Positions 51,924 to 60,325 of a DNA stretch of 64,000 bases are shown here, piece after piece. The position numbers and the translations under genes are program-made. Each line of letters opens with the position of its first letter. Within the stretch, counting starts at the first letter, position 1. The DNA lies in assembly GCA_963835735.1 (NCBI GenBank), contig CAWIGP010000007.1, positions 372,001 to 436,000 on the forward strand, in the 5' to 3' direction. The stretch is from DASQMT01 sp963835735 (lineage in GTDB: Bacteria > Actinomycetota > Thermoleophilia > Solirubrobacterales > Solirubrobacteraceae). The notes below the pieces were generated by a model. The model worked only from the letters and a program-made list of their open reading frames with translations, made no database searches and had not been told where the DNA came from.

Positions 51924-53063
51924 ATGTCCGCCGCAGCGCCCGAGGGCGGGTTCAACCTGCGCCGTTTCCTGCTCAGCGGCACGGGCTGGCCGTACCTGCT
52001 CGTGCCGTTCATCCCGCTGGCGATCGTGCTCGAGCTCGCGCACGCGAGCGCGACCCTCATCTTCGTCACGTCCGCGGCGGGCGTGATCCCGACGGCGGCG
52101 CTGATGGGACGCGCGACCGAGGAGCTGGCCGCGCGCTCGGGCCCCGGCATCGGCGGCTTCCTGAACGTCACGTTCGGCAACGCTCCCGAGCTGATCATCG
52201 CGTTCTTCGCGCTCAACGAGGGCCTGCAGGAGGTCGTCAAGGCGTCGCTGATCGGGTCGATCCTCGGCAACATCCTGCTCGTCATGGGCCTCGCGATGTT
52301 CATCGGCGGTCGCAAGCGCGAGCGCCAGTACTTCGACCGCACGGCCGCCAACGTGACCGCGCTGATGCTGCTGCTGGCGGTCGTAGCAATGATCTTCCCG
52401 GCGATCTTCGAGCTCGTGCAGGGGACCGGCCTGCCGCGGCCCGACGCCGAGGCGGTCAACTACGACTCCGACGTCGAGAACCTGTCGATCGGCGTCGCGC
52501 TCATCCTGCTCGCGACGTACATCGCGGGGCTCGTGTTCTCGCTCAGGACGCACAAGGATCTGTACAACCCCGAGCACGGCCCCGAGGACCACGTCGCCGA
52601 GCCGTGGACGGTGCGCCGTAGCGTGCTCACGCTGGCGGCGGCGGGCGTCGCGGTCGGCCTGATGTCGGAGATCCTCGTCGGCTCGATCACCGAGGCGTCG
52701 GAGTCGATCGGGCTGTCGCCGTTCTTCGTCGGCGTGATCGTCGTCGCGATCGTCGGCAACGCGGCCGAGCACTGGGTGGCGATCTACTTCGCGGCGCGCG
52801 ACAAGATGGACCTCGCGGTCAACATCGCGATCGGGTCTGCCGCGCAGATCGCGCTGTTCGCGGCGCCCGTGCTGGTGCTGCTGTCGCTCGTCATCGGCGA
52901 CTTCCCGATGGCGCTGGTGTTCAACGGCTTCGAGCTCGGGGCGGTCGTGCTGGCGGTGATCGTCGCCCAGCAGGTCGTGGCCGAGGGCGAGTCGACGTGG
53001 TTCGAGGGCCTGCAGCTGCTAGCTGTCTATGCAGTGCTCGGCCTCACGTTCTACTTCGTCTGA
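51924..53063 (+). CDS. cax: Ca2+/H+ antiporter, CaCA family
   Basis: 379 residues, 10-11 membrane helices in two inverted halves, each with the family's ion-binding repeat: NVTFGNAPELIIAFFALNEG near 80 and IVGNAAEHWVAIYFAARDKMD near 275. An acidic loop (DAEAVNYDSDVEN) separates the halves. It exports calcium in exchange for protons. It is coupled with terC by a TGATG junction, so ion homeostasis genes are paired. Confidence 0.92.
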   Translation: MSAAAPEGGFNLRRFLLSGTGWPYLLVPFIPLAIVLELAHASATLIFVTSAAGVIPTAALMGRATEELAARSGPGIGGFLNVTFGNAPELIIAFFALNEGLQEVVKASLIGSILGNILLVMGLAMFIGGRKRERQYFDRTAANVTALMLLLAVVAMIFPAIFELVQGTGLPRPDAEAVNYDSDVENLSIGVALILLATYIAGLVFSLRTHKDLYNPEHGPEDHVAEPWTVRRSVLTLAAAGVAVGLMSEILVGSITEASESIGLSPFFVGVIVVAIVGNAAEHWVAIYFAARDKMDLAVNIAIGSAAQIALFAAPVLVLLSLVIGDFPMALVFNGFELGAVVLAVIVAQQVVAEGESTWFEGLQLLAVYAVLGLTFYFV

Positions 53064-54076
53064 TGCCAGCAACGTTCGCGTTCTTCTCCGGGCCGCTGCC
53101 CTGGGTTGTACTCGCGGCGCTCACGGTCGCGTTCCTGTGGGTCGACCTGCGCTTCTTCGCGCGCGGACGCGAACCGAGCTTCCGCGAGGGCCTGTGGTGG
53201 AGCGTCGGCTGGTTGGTGGTCTCGCTGCTGGCGGCGGTGGTCGTGCTGGTGCTCTCCAATTCCGACGACGCGGTCACCTATACGACCGTCTACTTCATCG
53301 AGCGCTCGCTCTCGCTCGACAACCTGTTCGTCTTCATCCTGCTGTTCGCGTACTTCGGCGTGCCGGAGGAGTACCGCGCGCGGCTGCTGTTCTGGGGCAT
53401 CGTCGCCGCGCTCGTGCTGCGCGGCCTGGCGATCCTCGGCGGCGTGGCGCTGATCGAGCAGTTCCACTTCGTGATCTACGTGCTCGGCGTGCTGCTGCTG
53501 GTCCTCGCCTACCGGATCCTCAGGGGCGTCGCGGAGAACGTCGACCCCGACAAGAACTTCGTCGTGCGGGGCGTGCGGCGCTTCTTCCCGGTCACGGGCG
53601 AGTACCACGACCAGCACTGGTTCGTGAGGCTCGACGGCACGCGCTACGTGACGCCGCTGTTCCTCTGCCTGGCGGCGATCGTGGCGGCCGACATCGCGTT
53701 CGCGGTCGATTCGATCCCGGCGGCATTCGCGATCACGCGCGATTCGGTGCTGATCTGGATGGGCAACGTGTTCGCGCTGCTCGGCATGCGCGCGCTGTTC
53801 GTGCTGGTCGAAGGGCTGATCCGCCGCTTCCGCTATCTCGACGAGACGATCGCGATCGTGCTCGCGGTCGTCGCGGTCAAGCTGCTGATCGAGGACCTCT
53901 ACAAGATCGGCCCGGTCGCGTCGTTGCTGATCGTCGCGGCTTGCTTCGCGGTCGGCATCGTGGCCTCGCTGATCGCCGACCGTCGTGATCCCGACGCCGA
54001 CGCCAAGCGCGATGCGCGGGCGCCGGACGCTCCGGCCCCGACCGAGCAGGACCCGGACCCGGCGGGCCGGCGCTAG
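53063..54076 (+). CDS. TerC-family integral membrane protein
   Basis: 337 residues, about nine helices. TerC/Alx landmarks: NSDDAVTYTTVYFIERSLSLDNLFVFILLFAYFGVP read near 62-98, ADIAFAVDSIPAAFAITRD near 207-225 with the conserved acidic residues, and GMRALFVLVEG. TerC proteins are linked to tellurite resistance, manganese export and metallation of secreted enzymes. Co-expression with the calcium antiporter supports a metal-export role. The acidic, Pro-rich tail is cytosolic. Confidence 0.92.
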   Translation: MPATFAFFSGPLPWVVLAALTVAFLWVDLRFFARGREPSFREGLWWSVGWLVVSLLAAVVVLVLSNSDDAVTYTTVYFIERSLSLDNLFVFILLFAYFGVPEEYRARLLFWGIVAALVLRGLAILGGVALIEQFHFVIYVLGVLLLVLAYRILRGVAENVDPDKNFVVRGVRRFFPVTGEYHDQHWFVRLDGTRYVTPLFLCLAAIVAADIAFAVDSIPAAFAITRDSVLIWMGNVFALLGMRALFVLVEGLIRRFRYLDETIAIVLAVVAVKLLIEDLYKIGPVASLLIVAACFAVGIVASLIADRRDPDADAKRDARAPDAPAPTEQDPDPAGRR

Positions 54077-54384
54077 TACTCCTCCTCCTCGTCGGGCTCG
54101 AGCTCCTCCTCGTCCTCGACCACCTCGTCGTCCTCGATGTCCTCGGGCTCGTCGGCACGCGCCGCGCGCACCTCGAGCCGCTCGAGCAGCTCTTCGCGCT
54201 GCACGTCGTCGACCGGTACCTCGTCGCCGACGAGGATCCAGTCGCCGCCGTCGAGGTCGTCGGCCAGCTCGGCGCCGGGGTGTGCTGAGTCGTCGACGAC
54301 GATCAGGATCTCGGTCTCGGGGTTGAAGTACGTCCCGGGGCGGGCTGAGAGCTCTTCAAGGTCGAAGCGGCGGAGGCGGGCCAT
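54073..54384 (-). CDS. Acidic hypothetical protein
   Basis: 103 residues. The N-terminal ~60 look folded (LRRFDLEELSARPGTYFNPETEILIVVDDS; GDWILVGDEVPVDD) and the last ~35 are almost entirely Asp/Glu. It is shared in form with other small actinobacterial proteins but no family is recognised. It overlaps the convergent terC stop by 4 bp. Confidence 0.55.
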   Translation of the reverse strand: MARLRRFDLEELSARPGTYFNPETEILIVVDDSAHPGAELADDLDGGDWILVGDEVPVDDVQREELLERLEVRAARADEPEDIEDDEVVEDEEELEPDEEEEY

Positions 54385-54395
54385 GGCGCGGAAAT

Positions 54396-54665
54396 CTACC
54401 CGTCCCGCATCCGTCTTGAGACCTCCGCATCGACGTCGAGCGGCGGCTCGCCGCGGGCTACGCGGTGGGCATTGCGGAGCTCGACGAGCTCGCGCACCTC
54501 GGCGACGACGTCGGCGTATGTCTCGTGCTGCGACGGCTCCTCGACCGAGATCCCGCCGCGACCGATCTCGTCGTACGAACCGGCGCTCGTGGCGAGCGCG
54601 ATCGCCGCGATCACGAACGCGAGCAGCGACACTCCGACCACGACGACGATGAAAGCATCGTCCAT
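54396..54665 (-). CDS. Small membrane protein with cytosolic tail, hypothetical
   Basis: 89 residues from ATG 54665, with GGAGG 11 nt upstream; ATG 54683 would add six residues and overlap that site. One N-terminal helix (AFIVVVVGVSLLAFVIAAIALA), then a polar tail ending VELRNAHRVARGEPPLDVDAEVSRRMRDG, a pattern like SHOCT-type or regulatory tails (LRxAR-GEPPLDVxAEV). Divergent from the acyl-CoA dehydrogenase gene. Function unknown. Confidence 0.55.
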   Translation of the reverse strand: MDDAFIVVVVGVSLLAFVIAAIALATSAGSYDEIGRGGISVEEPSQHETYADVVAEVRELVELRNAHRVARGEPPLDVDAEVSRRMRDG

Positions 54666-54740
54666 GGTTGGATCATCCTCCATCCGTCGAATCTTCAGCT
54701 CGTACTGACGTTCTGTCGGGTACCCTTGGCGGAGCAGTCG

Positions 54741-54756
54741 TTGACTGACCAGTCAA
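54741..54756. promoter_or_regulatory. TetR-type operator TTGACTGACCAGTCAA
   Basis: 7-bp inverted arms TTGACTG/CAGTCAA with a 2-bp centre, 18-33 nt upstream of the dehydrogenase GTG. TGACTG..CAGTCA symmetry is typical of TetR-family regulators of fatty-acid and acyl-CoA genes. No tetR gene is in the window. Confidence 0.65.
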
Positions 54757-54773
54757 TCTAGGAGCACAGAACC

Positions 54774-55946
54774 GTGGTCGACTTCACCCTGACCGACGAG
54801 CAGCAGGCGCTACGCGAGATGGCGCACGACTTCGCCGCCAAGGAGATACGCCCCGTCGCGTGGGAGTACGACAAGGACGGGACGTGGCCCGATGGAGTCC
54901 TGCGCAAGGCGTGGGAGCTCGGCCTGATGAACACCCACGTGCCGGAGGAGTACGGCGGCCCGGGCGCGAGTTACATGGACGGCACGCTGATCGAGGAGGA
55001 GCTCTCCTGGGGCTGCTCGGGCATCGCCACGTCGATCAGCGCCAACGGGCTGGCCGCGGCGCCGCTCGGGCTCGGCGGCTCGGAGGAGCTCAAGAAACGC
55101 TATCTCGGGATGCTGACCGAGGACTTCAAGCTCGCCTCGTTCTGCCTGACCGAGCCGGACGCCGGCTCGGACGTCTCGGGCATGCGCACGACCGCGGTCC
55201 GCCGGGGCGACAAGTACGTCCTCAACGGCTCGAAGTGCTTCATCACCAACGGCGGCTACGCCGACTGGTACACGGTCTACGCCAAGACCGACAAGGAGGC
55301 CGGGCATCGCGGCATCTCCTGCTTCCTGGTCCCCCGTGACGACACCGTCTCGGTGGACAAGAAGGAGGACAAGATGGGCCAGCGGGCGTCGAACACCGCC
55401 ACGATCACGTTCAACGAGACCGAGATCCCCGCCGACCACCTGATCGGCGAGGAGAACAAGGGCTTCAAGATCGCGATGATGACGCTCGACCGCACGCGCC
55501 CCGGCGTGGCGGCGATGGCGACCGGGATCGCGCGCGCGGCGTTCGAGTTCGCGACCAACTACTCCAAGGAGCGCGTCCAGTTCGGCGTGCCGATCGCGAT
55601 GCACCAGGCGATCCAGTTCATGATCGCCGACATGGCGACCAAGGTGCATCTCTCGCGCCTGGCCACGTGGAACTCGGCCGTGCTGCTCGACCAGGGCCGC
55701 CGCAACACGGTCGAGTCCTCGCACGCCAAGCGCTTCGCCGCCGACACCGCCATGGAGGTCACGACCGACGCCGTCCAGGTCTACGGCGGCTACGGCTTCA
55801 TCAAGGACTACCCGGTCGAGAAGCTCATGCGCGACGCGAAGATCATGCAGCTCTACGAGGGCACCTCGCAGATCCAGCGGCTCGTGATCGCGCGCGAGAC
55901 ACTGCTGCCGCGCCGCGCCGAGGAGCCCGCCGCCGCGGCTGCCTAA
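54774..55946 (+). CDS. Acyl-CoA dehydrogenase
   Basis: 390 residues from GTG, with TAGGAG upstream. FAD flavoenzyme that desaturates acyl-CoA at C2-C3. Family marks: CLTEPDAGSDVSGMRTTAVRRGDKYVLNGSK read near 125-155, ITNGGYADWYTVYAKT, RPGVAAMATGIARAAFEFATNY, and the C-terminal VYGGYGFIKDYPVEKLMRDAK, LYEGTSQIQRLVIARE with the catalytic Glu near 366. The operator upstream suggests induction by an acyl-CoA or fatty acid. Confidence 0.94.
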   Translation: MVDFTLTDEQQALREMAHDFAAKEIRPVAWEYDKDGTWPDGVLRKAWELGLMNTHVPEEYGGPGASYMDGTLIEEELSWGCSGIATSISANGLAAAPLGLGGSEELKKRYLGMLTEDFKLASFCLTEPDAGSDVSGMRTTAVRRGDKYVLNGSKCFITNGGYADWYTVYAKTDKEAGHRGISCFLVPRDDTVSVDKKEDKMGQRASNTATITFNETEIPADHLIGEENKGFKIAMMTLDRTRPGVAAMATGIARAAFEFATNYSKERVQFGVPIAMHQAIQFMIADMATKVHLSRLATWNSAVLLDQGRRNTVESSHAKRFAADTAMEVTTDAVQVYGGYGFIKDYPVEKLMRDAKIMQLYEGTSQIQRLVIARETLLPRRAEEPAAAAA

Positions 55947-56620
55947 CCGGGCTTCGCCCCTTCGAACGCCGGCGGCGCGGCCAGCGCCGCCGGCAGCCTG
56001 CCCAGGTACTCGGCACGCGGGATGTCGCGCGCGCCGAGCGAGCGCAGGTGCGGCGTCGTCCACTGCACGTCGAGCACGCGCTCGCCGCCTGCCGCGCGCA
56101 TCCGCTCGACCAGCGCGACGAGCGCGACCTTCGACGCGTCGGTGCGCCGGTGGAACTTCGACTCCGCGGCGAACAGCCCGCCGATCTCGACGCCGTAGAG
56201 CCCGCCGGCCAGGGCCCCGTCGGCGTCCCAGACCTCGATCGAGTGCGCCCAGCCGAGCGCATGCAGCTCGCGATACGCGGTGCGGATCGCGGGCGTGATC
56301 CATCCGCCCGGGCGGATCGGGTCGGCGCAGCCCGCGACCACGTCGGCGAATGCCCGGTCGGCGCTGACCGTGAAGCGGCGGCTCGCGCGACGGAGCGAGC
56401 GGCTCGGCGCGAACGCGTCGAGCGGGATGACCCCGCGCGGGTCGGGGCTGAACCAGGCCATCTCGGCGACCGCGTCGATCGGCATCGGGAAGATGCCGCC
56501 GCGGTAGGCCGCCAGCAGCGTGCCCGGCGCCAGGTCCGCCCCGAGCGCGAGCAGCCCCTCCTCGCCTGCGCGCTCCGCGGGCGGGAACGTCCACCGGCAC
56601 GGCGGCGGCTCGGTCGGCAT
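55943..56620 (-). CDS. aat: Leucyl/phenylalanyl-tRNA--protein transferase
   Basis: 225 residues. It attaches Leu or Phe to N-terminal Lys/Arg of proteins, marking them for ClpS/ClpAP (N-end rule). The family core is intact: LLALGADLAPGTLLAAYRGGIFPM near 22-45, AWFSPDPRGVIPLDAF, RRFTVSADRAFADVV, YRELHALGWAHSIEVWD, GLYGVEIGGLFAAESKFHRRTDASKVAL. The stop overlaps the convergent dehydrogenase stop. Confidence 0.93.
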   Translation of the reverse strand: MPTEPPPCRWTFPPAERAGEEGLLALGADLAPGTLLAAYRGGIFPMPIDAVAEMAWFSPDPRGVIPLDAFAPSRSLRRASRRFTVSADRAFADVVAGCADPIRPGGWITPAIRTAYRELHALGWAHSIEVWDADGALAGGLYGVEIGGLFAAESKFHRRTDASKVALVALVERMRAAGGERVLDVQWTTPHLRSLGARDIPRAEYLGRLPAALAAPPAFEGAKPG

Positions 56621-56626
56621 GACCGC

Positions 56627-56632
56627 ACGTTA
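56627..56632 (-). promoter_or_regulatory. -10 box TAACGT for aat
   Basis: TAACGT on the minus strand ends 6 nt before ATG 56620, again with no Shine-Dalgarno. Confidence 0.4.
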
Positions 56633-56655
56633 AACCGGGACAGTCCCTCTTTACG

Positions 56656-57804
56656 ATGCCGCCGGTGAGCGCAAGCGCAGTGCCCGTGTGGGGCGATCCT
56701 GATGCCTGGGACAATCCGTCCCCACTCGCGGGCGACGTCGCGGCCGACGTATGCGTGGTCGGGCTCGGCGGTTCCGGTCTGGCCGCCGTGGGCGCGGCGC
56801 TGGAGGCGGGGGCGAGCGTCGCCGGGATCGACGCCGGCCCGATCGCCGGCGGCGCGGCGGGGCGCAACGGCGGCTTCCTGCTCGCCGGCGGGGCGCTGTT
56901 CCATCATGCCGCGGTCGAGGCGTGGGGCGAGGAGCGGGCGGTCGGGATCTATGAGCAGTCGCTCGCGGAGCTCGACCGGCTGGCCGCCGAGCTCGGCCCG
57001 TTGGTGCGGCGTGTCGGCTCGCTGCGGATCCCGGCATCCGAGCCGGAGATCGAGGACTGCGCCCGCCAGCTCGCGGCGCTCGAGCGCGACGGCTTCCCCG
57101 CGCGTGCCGCCGACGGCCCCACCGGAGCGGGCGTCTTCATCCCCGGCGACGGCTCGGTCCAGCCGCTCGAGCGCTGCCGGCTGCTCGCCCGGCGCGCGCT
57201 GAGCGCCGGAGCGCGGCTGTACTGCGACACGCCCGCGGTCGAGCTGTCCGGATCGCGCGTCGTCACGCCGGCCGGCGCCGTGAGCTGCAAGGCGGTCGTC
57301 GTCTGCGTCGACGGCTGGATCGAGCGGCTGCTGCCGGAGCTCGGGGGCACGGCCCGCTCCGCCCGCCTGCAGATGCTCGCGACCGCGCCGGTCGCTCCCG
57401 GCCGCATCCCATGCCCGGTGTACGACAACTGGGGGTACGAGTACTGGCAGCAGCTGCCCGACGGCCGCGTCGCGCTGGGCGGCGGCCGTGGCGTCCACGG
57501 CGAATCGGAGTGGGGGCGCGAGGCGGAGCCCGGCGCCGACGTGCAGGCGCTGCTCGACCGGCTGCTGGGCGAGCGCGCCGGCGTCGACGCGCCCGTCACC
57601 CACCGCTGGGCCGGCGTGATCGCGTACACCGAGGACCGACTGCCGGTGTTCGAGGAGGTCCGCCCGGGCGTGCTCGCGGTAGGCGCGCATTCCGGCCACG
57701 GCAACGTGCTGGGCTCGGCCGCCGGTCGCGCCGCGATGGCGATCGCGCTGGGCGAGCCCGCGCCGCGGCTGGCGCGCCTGCTCCGTCCCGAGCACTGGGG
57801 CTGA
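56656..57804 (+). CDS. FAD-dependent oxidoreductase, DAO family
   Basis: 382 residues. N-terminal Rossmann VCVVGLGGSGLAAVGAALEAGASVAGID near 32-59, then AGRNGGFLLAGG. The C-terminal FAD contact is AVGAHSGHGNVLGSAAGRAAM. Similar to gamma-glutamylputrescine/glycine/sarcosine-type amine oxidases. Substrate unknown. It stands alone, followed by a strong hairpin. Start ATG 56656 has no Shine-Dalgarno. Confidence 0.85.
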   Translation: MPPVSASAVPVWGDPDAWDNPSPLAGDVAADVCVVGLGGSGLAAVGAALEAGASVAGIDAGPIAGGAAGRNGGFLLAGGALFHHAAVEAWGEERAVGIYEQSLAELDRLAAELGPLVRRVGSLRIPASEPEIEDCARQLAALERDGFPARAADGPTGAGVFIPGDGSVQPLERCRLLARRALSAGARLYCDTPAVELSGSRVVTPAGAVSCKAVVVCVDGWIERLLPELGGTARSARLQMLATAPVAPGRIPCPVYDNWGYEYWQQLPDGRVALGGGRGVHGESEWGREAEPGADVQALLDRLLGERAGVDAPVTHRWAGVIAYTEDRLPVFEEVRPGVLAVGAHSGHGNVLGSAAGRAAMAIALGEPAPRLARLLRPEHWG

Positions 57805-57820
57805 CCGAACAGTCAGGATT

Positions 57821-57840
57821 GGGCGCCCTTTAGGGCGCCC
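57821..57840 (+). terminator. Hairpin terminator GGGCGCCCT/AGGGCGCCC
   Basis: A perfect 9-bp GC stem with loop TT, 17 bp after the oxidoreductase stop and 36 bp before the next gene. Confidence 0.7.
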
Positions 57841-57875
57841 GAACGTCCGGACGGTTACAGTTCGCGGCGAGCAAC

Positions 57876-58529
57876 GTGAAACCCGTCACCACGATCAGCG
57901 ATCCGCGCTACGTCAAGGCGCTGAGCCACCCGCTCCGGGTGCGGATCCTCGCCCTGCTGCAGGAGCGGACCGCCTCTCCGCGCGAGCTGGCGGAATGGCT
58001 CGACGCGACGCTCGGCACGGTCAGCTACCACGTGCGCACGCTGCACGACTTCGGTCTGATCGAGCTCGTGGAGACGACCCAGGTGCGCGGTGCGATCGCC
58101 CATCACTACCGGGCTCGCGTGCGTCCGCGCGTCGACGACGAGGCGTGGGCGAGCGCCGCTCCGATCGTGAAGCAGGCCGCCGTCGGCGCCGCGCTGCAGA
58201 CGGTCGAGGACTACGCCCGCGCGTCGGCCGCCGCCGGCGGGTTCGATCGCGGCGAGGCGCAGCTCAGCCGGACGAGCCTGCGGCTCGACCCCAAGGGCTG
58301 GCAGCAGGCCGCCAAGGCGTACGAGAAGCTGCTCACCGACCTGAACCGGATCGAGGAGGCGGCCGCGAAGCGGCTGGCGAAGACTCCGGACACGGAGGGA
58401 ACGTCGGACGCCGCCGCGGTGTTGCTGCTGTTCGAGGCGGTCCGGCTCAGCCGGCCCGAGAGCGATTCGCGCGTGGCGCGCCGCAAGGGCAAGGGCACGC
58501 GCTCCCGGCGCCCGACGCCAACAACCTAA
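57876..58529 (+). CDS. ArsR-type winged-helix transcriptional regulator
   Basis: 217 residues from GTG. Winged helix in residues ~10-85 (ALSHPLRVRILALLQERTASPRELAEWLDATLGTVSYHVRTLHDFGLIELVET). The C-terminal ~130 residues are helical, without the Cys clusters of metal-sensing ArsR proteins, so the signal is probably organic. The basic C-terminal end (RKGKGTRSRRPTPTT) may touch DNA. Target genes unknown; it could control the PadR/hydroxyacyl-CoA genes that follow. Confidence 0.8.
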   Translation: MKPVTTISDPRYVKALSHPLRVRILALLQERTASPRELAEWLDATLGTVSYHVRTLHDFGLIELVETTQVRGAIAHHYRARVRPRVDDEAWASAAPIVKQAAVGAALQTVEDYARASAAAGGFDRGEAQLSRTSLRLDPKGWQQAAKAYEKLLTDLNRIEEAAAKRLAKTPDTEGTSDAAAVLLLFEAVRLSRPESDSRVARRKGKGTRSRRPTPTT

Positions 58530-58584
58530 CGCTCGACTCGAGGGTCAGCTTCTCGGCGACGCGACGCGACGCTGGCATGATCCG

Positions 58585-58974
58585 ATGGCGATGTCGTCGC
58601 GCCCGGCAGAGCTGCCCATCTCGGGCGATCCCCTGATCGGGGACCTCCGCCGCGCCGGCCTGCTGCCGCTGCTGGTCCTCCACTACGTCTCGATCGAGGC
58701 GTGTTACGGCAACCAGCTGATGGACCGGATCCTCGAGCTGACCGGCGGCGCCGTCGCGGTCAACCCCAACACCATGTACCCGCTGCTGCGCTCGCTCGAG
58801 GCCCAGGGACTGGTGGCCGGCGCCTGGGAGCATCCCGAGCGGCGCTCCAAGCGCTACTACCGCATCACCGAGGCCGGGCGCGCCGAGCACGCGCGGCTCG
58901 CGGCCGAGCTGGGACCGCGGCTGGACCGGATCGCGCGCTCGATCGACGCCATCCGCGACGAGGTGCTCGGCTGA
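58585..58974 (+). CDS. PadR-family transcriptional regulator
   Basis: 129 residues. PadR winged helix: LVLHYVSIEACYGNQLMDRILELTGGAVAVNPNTMYPLLRSLEAQGLVAG and RRSKRYYRITEAGRAE read in sequence, then a short dimerisation helix. ATG 58585 or 58591 may be used. The TGATG junction couples it with the SRPBCC gene, suggesting a regulator-sensor or regulator-target pair. Confidence 0.88.
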   Translation: MAMSSRPAELPISGDPLIGDLRRAGLLPLLVLHYVSIEACYGNQLMDRILELTGGAVAVNPNTMYPLLRSLEAQGLVAGAWEHPERRSKRYYRITEAGRAEHARLAAELGPRLDRIARSIDAIRDEVLG

Positions 58975-59441
58975 TGGGGCGCGCATCGGCGTCGCTGCAG
59001 GTGCCGGGCCTGGCGTCCGAGTCGGAGGCTCTGTGGTACGACCCGGTCCGCTGGCCCGCCTGGATCGACGGCTTCGGGCACGTCGTCGAGCTCGACGACG
59101 GCTGGCCGGCCGAGGGCCGGCTCGTGTGGGACAGCACGCCGGGTGGCCGCGGGCGTGTGCTGGAGACCGTCATCGCCTTCGAGGCCAGGGCCGGACAGTC
59201 GCTCGCGGTCGAGGACAGTCGTCTGCGGGGCACGCAGCGGGTCGAGTTCACGCCGGGTCCGGACGACGTCAAGGTCACGCTCGCGCTCGACTACGAGCTG
59301 AAGGAGCGGGCGCCGCTCACCTGGCTCGTCGACGCCGTGTTCGTGCGTCGCGAGATCACGGCGTCCCTGCGCCGGACGCTCGCGCGCTTCGCCCGCGAAC
59401 GGCGCGGGGATGTGGAGTTGGAGGCCGTGACCAGCCGCTAG
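58974..59441 (+). CDS. SRPBCC (START/Bet v1-like) fold protein
   Basis: 155 residues. Helix-grip pattern with LWYDPVRWPAWIDGFGHVVELDDGWPAEG at the front (a polyketide cyclase/dehydrase-like opening) and a long C-terminal helix (VRREITASLRRTLARFARERRG). Such folds bind hydrophobic ligands. Its coupling with the PadR gene hints at ligand binding related to that regulator. The TAG stop forms part of the next gene's -10 box. Confidence 0.75.
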   Translation: MGRASASLQVPGLASESEALWYDPVRWPAWIDGFGHVVELDDGWPAEGRLVWDSTPGGRGRVLETVIAFEARAGQSLAVEDSRLRGTQRVEFTPGPDDVKVTLALDYELKERAPLTWLVDAVFVRREITASLRRTLARFARERRGDVELEAVTSR

Positions 59442-59444
59442 GGT
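59439..59444 (+). promoter_or_regulatory. -10 box TAGGGT for the hydroxyacyl-CoA dehydrogenase gene
   Basis: TAGGGT ends 8 nt before ATG 59453. Its TAG is the stop codon of the preceding gene. Confidence 0.45.
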
Positions 59445-59452
59445 CATCGCCC

Positions 59453-60325
59453 ATGTTCGTGTTCAAGGCCGCGGTCGTCGGCGCCGGCGTTATGGGCGGC
59501 GAGATCGCGCAGGTCATCGCAGCGGCAGACGTCCCCGTCATCCTCAAGGACGTCGAGCAGCGGTTCGTCGACACCGGGCTCGCCAAGGCGCGCGAGGTGA
59601 CCTCCAACCAGGCCGCCAAGCTCGCAGGCAAGGGCAAGATCACGCAGGAGCAGGCCGACGCCCAGGTCGAGCGCGTGCTCGGCAACATCACGGGCGCGAC
59701 CACCTACGACGGCTTCGGCGACGTCGACTTCGTGATCGAGGCGGTGCCCGAGAGGATGCCGATCAAGCACGCCGTGTTCGCCGAGCTCGACGCGGTCACG
59801 CCCGGTCACGCGATCCTCGCCTCCAACACGTCGGGGCTCTCGATCACCGAGATCGCCGACGCGACGTCGCGACCCGACAAGGTCGTCGGCTTCCACTTCT
59901 TCTGGCCCGCGTCGTTCATGCGCCTAGTCGAGGTGATCGAGGGCGACGAGACGTCGCCTGAGACGACCCAGGCCGCAGCCAACTTCGCACAGCAGATCAA
60001 GAAGATGCCGATCCGTGCCGCCGAGTGCCCCGGCTTCGTGGTCAACCGCATCCTGGTCTCGACCGCGTCGGAGATCTGGCGCTACCAGGACGAGACCGGC
60101 GTGCCGGTCGAGGAGATCGACGAGTTCATAAAGGAGCGCGCCCAGATGCCGATGGGCCCGTTCCGCGTCGCCGACATGTCCGGCCTCGACACCGTCGTGA
60201 AGGTGGCGCGCGACATGCGCGACGCCTACGGCGACCGCTTCTACGTTCATCGCGCGATGGAGCAGCGCGTCGAGCGCGGCGAGCTCGGCGCCAAGAGCGG
60301 GAAGGGGTTCTATGAGCACGGCTGA
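59453..60325 (+). CDS. 3-hydroxyacyl-CoA dehydrogenase
   Basis: 290 residues. NAD-binding AAVVGAGVMGGEIAQVIAAADVPVILKD near 6-33, VIEAVPERMPIKHAVFAELD, SNTSGLSITEIAD, and VVGFHFFWPASFMRLVEVIEG with the catalytic His. The C-terminal 3HCDH domain begins near CPGFVVNRIL. It oxidises 3-hydroxyacyl-CoA in beta-oxidation (or acts on hydroxybutyryl-CoA). Its last 14 bp overlap the next gene, which carries a second 3HCDH C-terminal domain. Confidence 0.92.
   Translation: MFVFKAAVVGAGVMGGEIAQVIAAADVPVILKDVEQRFVDTGLAKAREVTSNQAAKLAGKGKITQEQADAQVERVLGNITGATTYDGFGDVDFVIEAVPERMPIKHAVFAELDAVTPGHAILASNTSGLSITEIADATSRPDKVVGFHFFWPASFMRLVEVIEGDETSPETTQAAANFAQQIKKMPIRAAECPGFVVNRILVSTASEIWRYQDETGVPVEEIDEFIKERAQMPMGPFRVADMSGLDTVVKVARDMRDAYGDRFYVHRAMEQRVERGELGAKSGKGFYEHG

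Noticed and set aside
57801..57816. CTGACCGAACAGTCAG as a second TetR operator
   Set aside because: Arms pair over only 5 bp, and it overlaps the oxidoreductase stop codon rather than a promoter; kept only as a comparison.
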